Source of the DNA: Pseudomonadota bacterium
GTDB lineage: Bacteria > Pseudomonadota > Gammaproteobacteria > JAKAQQ01
Length of the DNA: 35,499 nt
Assembly: GCA_021798795.1 (NCBI GenBank)
Contig: JAJZBR010000014.1
Location: forward strand, 1-35,499
Reading direction: 5' to 3'
Position numbers and translations under genes: made by a program. The notes below the pieces were generated by a model. That model worked only from the letters and a program-made list of their open reading frames with translations, ran no database searches and was not told the origin of the DNA. Shown piece by piece: positions 32,807 through 35,499 of the stretch (within the stretch, counting starts at the first letter, position 1; every line of letters starts with the position of its first letter).

Positions 32807-33727
32807 TCAGCGTTTGAGCGCGTAGTTGAGGACGATTCCAGCAAAAATGGCTGCGCCGAACCAGTTGTTGTTGAGGAAGGCCCGGAAGCACCCCTCGGGC
32901 TTCCGCTTCCACGCAAGAACCTGTTCGTAGTACGCAAAGCATGCGGCCGCGAAAAGGCCCGTGTCGTAGATCCAGTTCAGTCCAAGCTTCAAACCGACGA
33001 GATAAAGCGTGAGAAGCAGCAGGATCTGGAGCCCGATCACGATCAGGCGATCATATTCTCCGAACAAGATCGCGGTCGATCGGATTCCGATGCGTTTGTC
33101 CCAAGGACGGTCGGCCATGGCATAAAACGTGTCATAGACCGTGGCCCAGATGATATTCGCAAGGAGCAATAAGGCAACGGTTGCATCGAGGTGCCCCCTC
33201 ACAGCCACCCAGGCCATGGGAGCGCCCCATCCGAACGCGAGGCCGAGATACGGCTGGGGCAGGTGGGTCCAGCGCTTGAGAAAAGGGTAACTCACCATAA
33301 GAAACACGCCTATCAGGGCGAGCCACCAATCGAGTCGAGGCAGTTTGGAGAGGAGAAAGAGAGCCACCACACCATGGAGTACAGCAATGAGCCAGGCTTC
33401 CCACGAGTGCAGACGTTTACGAGCCAGTGGCCGCTCACGGGTTCGGGGGACTGATGCATCGAGGTTGCGATCCGCAAAATCGTTGATGGCGCAGCCCGCA
33501 CCCCGGGTGAGCCAGACACCGGCTATGAATATGAAAAAAAGGCGCACCGGTGGATGACCGTCGGAGGCGAGCCAGAGCGCCCAAAGTGTCGGCCAGAGCA
33601 GAAGGAGGGCCCCGATGGGTCGATGAAGCCGGGTCAACTCCGCATACAGCTTGAGACGCCCGAGACTGCTGCGGAAAACCGGATGGGTCGCGAGAGCTGA
33701 TCTGATTTTCCTGAGCTTCCATGTCAT
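32807..33727 (-). CDS. ubiA: 4-hydroxybenzoate polyprenyltransferase
   Basis: UbiA attaches the polyprenyl chain to 4-hydroxybenzoate in ubiquinone synthesis, in the inner membrane. The 306-residue protein has about nine transmembrane helices. It carries both Asp-rich motifs for Mg2+-diphosphate binding: NDFADRNLD (82-90) and the second site YDTFYAMADRPWDKRIG (198-214). The length is normal. The start is ATG 33727. It follows ubiC by 81 bases on the same strand, the usual ubiC-ubiA order, and a strong stem-loop fills most of that spacer. UbiC supplies its substrate. Confidence 0.95.
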   Translation of the reverse strand: MTWKLRKIRSALATHPVFRSSLGRLKLYAELTRLHRPIGALLLLWPTLWALWLASDGHPPVRLFFIFIAGVWLTRGAGCAINDFADRNLDASVPRTRERPLARKRLHSWEAWLIAVLHGVVALFLLSKLPRLDWWLALIGVFLMVSYPFLKRWTHLPQPYLGLAFGWGAPMAWVAVRGHLDATVALLLLANIIWATVYDTFYAMADRPWDKRIGIRSTAILFGEYDRLIVIGLQILLLLTLYLVGLKLGLNWIYDTGLFAAACFAYYEQVLAWKRKPEGCFRAFLNNNWFGAAIFAGIVLNYALKR

Positions 33728-33740
33728 GAGGAGTGCCCCG

Positions 33741-33780
33741 CCGGTAGTCCCTGGCGCCGTTCGTCCAGTCGGACTGCCGG
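33741..33780 (-). promoter_or_regulatory. Stem-loop in the ubiC-ubiA spacer
   Basis: CCGGTAGTCC (33741-33750) pairs over its full length with GGACTGCCGG (33771-33780), ten pairs with one G-T pair. An inner CTGG/CCAG stem continues past a 2-base bulge. The structure lies 14 bases before the ubiA start region on the minus-strand transcript. It could be an attenuator, a processing site or a stabiliser. Confidence 0.45.
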
Positions 33781-33808
33781 GATTGCGGGTCTTGACGATG
33801 TCTTCACG

Positions 33809-34399
33809 TTATAGAATCCCATCCGGATTCCACGGCCCCGTCTCTCCGACGAAGCCATCCTGAACGAGAAGCGGTCTTCCCGAGATCACAATCTGTGATC
33901 GCCGGGCCCAAAATGCCTTGGGCAGATTGGGCCCGAGATGACGCCAGGCCGATTCATAGAAGGCTTGTCCCCTCCCTACTTCCGCGATCTCGAGGTGAGA
34001 TCTCCCGCCCCGTCCCTCTCCGAAGACCCGGTCACCGAGTGGCGTTTGCCCGAGCTCGGCGAGCCAGGGTTCCTGCCGGATCGCCTCATCCGGGATGAGG
34101 GTTGAAGAGAACACCCAAAGATCGGAGCCGGAGAAAAACCCCACTTCTCGGCGCAACCCCCACTCCTTGTTGGAGGATTCGAGAAACCGGGCTTCCTCAG
34201 GCGTGAGGGGGGAACGATGCTCCTCAAAAATGAGGAGCGTGAGTCGATCCCCCGCCCAATGGCGGAGTTTTTGCGTCAGCGATTCGGGGTCAGTGAGCCA
34301 GCCCCAGATTCTCGGGTTGCGGTTTGGGGAAAGCCATTCTTGTGGGCTCTGCCAGTCATGCGTTGGACGGGTTCGGTTTCCCATCTCATGCGGGCTCAT
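33809..34399 (-). CDS. ubiC: Chorismate pyruvate-lyase (UbiC)
   Basis: UbiC makes 4-hydroxybenzoate and pyruvate from chorismate, the entry to ubiquinone. Similarity is seen in LWVFSSTLIPDEAI, TPLGDRVFGE and ARRSQIVISGRPLLVQDGF. Arg residues in RRSQI and the PLGD region fit the family, but at the place where E. coli has Glu155 (GKPLLLTE) this protein seems to have Asp (GRPLLVQD). The start is uncertain: ATGs lie at 34450, 34417, 34399 and 34384. A TATAAT at 34416-34421 on the same strand, if it is the promoter -10, would put transcription near 34409 and exclude the first two. I use 34399. Confidence 0.82.
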   Translation of the reverse strand: MSPHEMGNRTRPTHDWQSPQEWLSPNRNPRIWGWLTDPESLTQKLRHWAGDRLTLLIFEEHRSPLTPEEARFLESSNKEWGLRREVGFFSGSDLWVFSSTLIPDEAIRQEPWLAELGQTPLGDRVFGEGRGGRSHLEIAEVGRGQAFYESAWRHLGPNLPKAFWARRSQIVISGRPLLVQDGFVGETGPWNPDGIL

Positions 34400-34415
34400 G
34401 GATTCAAGAATAGAC

Positions 34416-34421
34416 ATTATA
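34416..34421 (-). promoter_or_regulatory. Candidate -10 element of ubiC-ubiA
   Basis: The minus strand reads a perfect TATAAT here, 17 bases before the ubiC ATG used (34399). The -35 match is poor. It decides against the longer ubiC starts if it is real. Confidence 0.35.
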
Positions 34422-34535
34422 GGGGTGGTTTCAGGTTCGAACTGAAACACGCTTGTCCAACCGTTTGATCTGTTCGGCCATCACTTTGGCGGGGCCCAGA
34501 ATCCCAAGGGTTTTGTGGGGCGATCGTTGTGCTCC

Positions 34536-34706
34536 TCAGCGATAAAGTTCAACTAGTGTTGTGCGTACGGCGACAGATCCGTGCCCTTTGGGCAGTACGA
34601 TCGCGGCAGGCCATTGGCGTTTCCGTTGCCGGGGCGCTCCCCGGGGTTGCACGGATCGGCAAAACAGAGCCGGATGCCGATCCGTCGTTCGAGCGCTCGA
34701 CGTCAT
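34536..34706 (-). CDS. Possible small protein with a near-perfect ribosome site
   Basis: A 56-codon frame starts at ATG 34706, four bases after AAGGAGGTG (in AAGGAGGTGCCATG). The product is basic, rich in Arg, with no signal peptide or domain I know. The frame runs through three inverted repeats, which argues for a structured DNA or RNA element instead of a gene. Low confidence. Confidence 0.2.
   Translation of the reverse strand: MTSSARTTDRHPALFCRSVQPRGAPRQRKRQWPAAIVLPKGHGSVAVRTTLVELYR
34651..34685. repeat. 11-bp perfect inverted repeat
   Basis: ACGGATCGGCA (34651-34661) and its exact reverse complement TGCCGATCCGT (34675-34685) are separated by 13 bases. It may be a hairpin in RNA or a protein-binding site. 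A 6-bp GC hairpin and a 12-bp palindrome flank it. Confidence 0.7.
34689..34700. repeat. 12-bp perfect palindrome
   Basis: TCGAGCGCTCGA reads the same on both strands, four bases beyond the right arm of the 11-bp inverted repeat. Possible operator or recombination site; no known site is recognised. Confidence 0.7.
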
Positions 34707-34773
34707 GGCACCTCCTTCATGAATGTAATCCATGACTTCGAAGATCGGCCGCTTTAACCACGTATCGAGACAA

Positions 34774-35083
34774 TCACACAGCCTTGGAATACCTTACCGA
34801 TATATCCGCAATAACTGATTGCAACCACCGGATCCCCGCATCCGGCACATTGATATCGTCGTTTCCCGATCCGGCGGCTCCACCGCACGCACTGCTGAAA
34901 TCACTCGCCAGTCCCAGTGTGTTGAAGATCAATCACATGCGTCAAAATTTGCGCATCTTCCGTTTTCGATTGCAACTCCTTCAGGATGAGTCCCGACTTA
35001 TTATCGATATCTAACAGATCCCATAGGCCCGCTCCAAGGACATAGACAAAGACTGCATAGCTGACGTCGCTGGTACTTACGGT
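34774..35083 (-). pseudogene. Downstream frame remnants of the secreted-protein gene
   Basis: After the TAG at 35084-35086 the same frame stays open for 60 more codons (to a TGA at 34901-34903), with protein-like content such as SYAVFVYVLGAG and LWDLLDIDNKSG. A second frame then continues with LIFNTLGLASDFSSACGG and ends at 34774. This looks like one longer secreted-protein gene broken by a stop and a frameshift. The evidence is composition and continuity only. Confidence 0.35.
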
Positions 35084-35425
35084 CTATACAATAGCAATGA
35101 CCACATCTCCATTGTCGGAATCGAAGACAGCAGTGCCAAGGATACTGCGTAATTCAGCTGATATCTTACCGCTCGGGATGACTTCACCCGGCGTATAGTT
35201 CCCGAATGCTGGTGCACCCGTAGCAAGCGGTTCCACGGGATTTAGGAACACGAATGTCCTCCCTTCGGCTGGTAAACCACAGGACGGAGTCCCCAAAAGC
35301 GATGGAGTCACCCGGACCAGACCCTGACACGAAACCGGGATCGCCCACGCGTAAACCGGGAAAACACACAATACAAGCGAGAGAATCAGACCATCAAATA
35401 CGATCGTAGCGAATCGGTTCGTCAT
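35084..35425 (-). CDS. Small secreted protein of unknown function (possibly truncated)
   Basis: This 113-residue product has a clear signal peptide: basic start MTNRF, hydrophobic core GLILSLVLCVFPVYA, and a likely cleavage after AWA. The mature part has two cysteines (near SC and SCG), so a disulfide is possible. It ends at TAG just after DSDNGDVVIAIV. The ATG at 35425 is preceded by GACAGGAG, a fair ribosome site. I know no family. The local sequence is visibly more AT-rich than the rest of the window. The open continuation beyond the stop suggests the real gene was longer and is now disrupted. Confidence 0.5.
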   Translation of the reverse strand: MTNRFATIVFDGLILSLVLCVFPVYAWAIPVSCQGLVRVTPSLLGTPSCGLPAEGRTFVFLNPVEPLATGAPAFGNYTPGEVIPSGKISAELRSILGTAVFDSDNGDVVIAIV

Positions 35426-35499
35426 GTTCCTGAACTCCTGTCGGTCAATGAGAAATGGATGATTGTCGTTCCCGGATCTCCCGGTAGTTGCGGCGGGCC
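35426..35499. other. Right edge of window, upstream of the secreted-protein gene
   Basis: Only 74 bases; they contain the ribosome site of the secreted-protein gene and no other feature I can support. Confidence 0.5.

Larger units (their letters stand above)
34451..34773. other. Intergenic region with several inverted repeats
   Basis: I recognise no gene in this stretch. It holds a GC-rich 6-bp hairpin (CCGGGG-CGCT-CCCCGG, 34629-34644), an 11-bp inverted repeat (34651-34685) and a 12-bp perfect palindrome (34689-34700). A minus-strand open frame at 34536-34706 has an excellent ribosome site but unremarkable product. Confidence 0.6.

Noticed and set aside
1-35499. CRISPR array, prophage or insertion sequence
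   Set aside because: No regularly spaced repeats, integrase, transposase or phage structural genes were seen.

Overview
The window is an ordinary-looking proteobacterial chromosome segment with high GC content, dense genes and mostly short spacers. Gene content and order suggest a gammaproteobacterium or a close relative such as the Acidithiobacillia. The priA-argS-SPOR block, the sigma factor/DUF3106 module, the three-gene pntAA-pntAB-pntB transhydrogenase and ubiC-ubiA all fit this. No species can be named from the sequence alone.

Layout: (1) 1-1565, a CLC chloride channel/transporter that runs off the left edge. (2) 1980-9401, a tight six-gene minus-strand operon for a hydrogenase-4/complex I-like membrane complex (order C-E-F-G-I-B), with a near-consensus promoter at 9517-9545 and a terminator-like hairpin at 1801-1843. 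Its large subunit lacks all four [NiFe] cysteines, so it looks like an energy-converting-hydrogenase-related (Ehr) complex rather than a hydrogenase. (3) 9557-14189, SPOR protein, argS and priA. (4) 14270-15712, a sigma-70 family factor, a small membrane protein and a DUF3106 protein. (5) 15790-18558, NAD(P) transhydrogenase. (6) 18662-19443, an HNH endonuclease gene preceded by a decayed copy of its own 5' end. (7) 19533-22153, an outer-membrane-like protein, ttcA, queD and a chalcone isomerase-fold protein; cysQ converges on this block. (8) 23136-26703, a glutaryl-CoA dehydrogenase-like gene overlapping a fused E1 alpha-beta 2-oxoacid dehydrogenase gene. (9) 26602-29610, DUF2784, rlmJ and an ArnT/PMT-type glycosyltransferase. 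(10) 29736-31868, ovoA of ovothiol synthesis. (11) 32117-34450, a HEXXH protein, tRNA-Ser(CGA), ubiA and ubiC. (12) 34451-35499, a more AT-rich stretch with inverted repeats and a small, probably decayed, secreted-protein gene.

Most genes are housekeeping or respiratory. Ehr complex, transhydrogenase and ubiquinone synthesis (UbiC, UbiA) all bear on membrane redox and proton-motive force. TtcA, QueD, RlmJ, ArgS and tRNA-Ser concern translation. The items most worth a second look are the cysteine-less hydrogenase-like complex, the GCDH/E1 pair and its 102-nt antisense overlap with DUF2784, the HNH duplication, and the structured right-hand edge.
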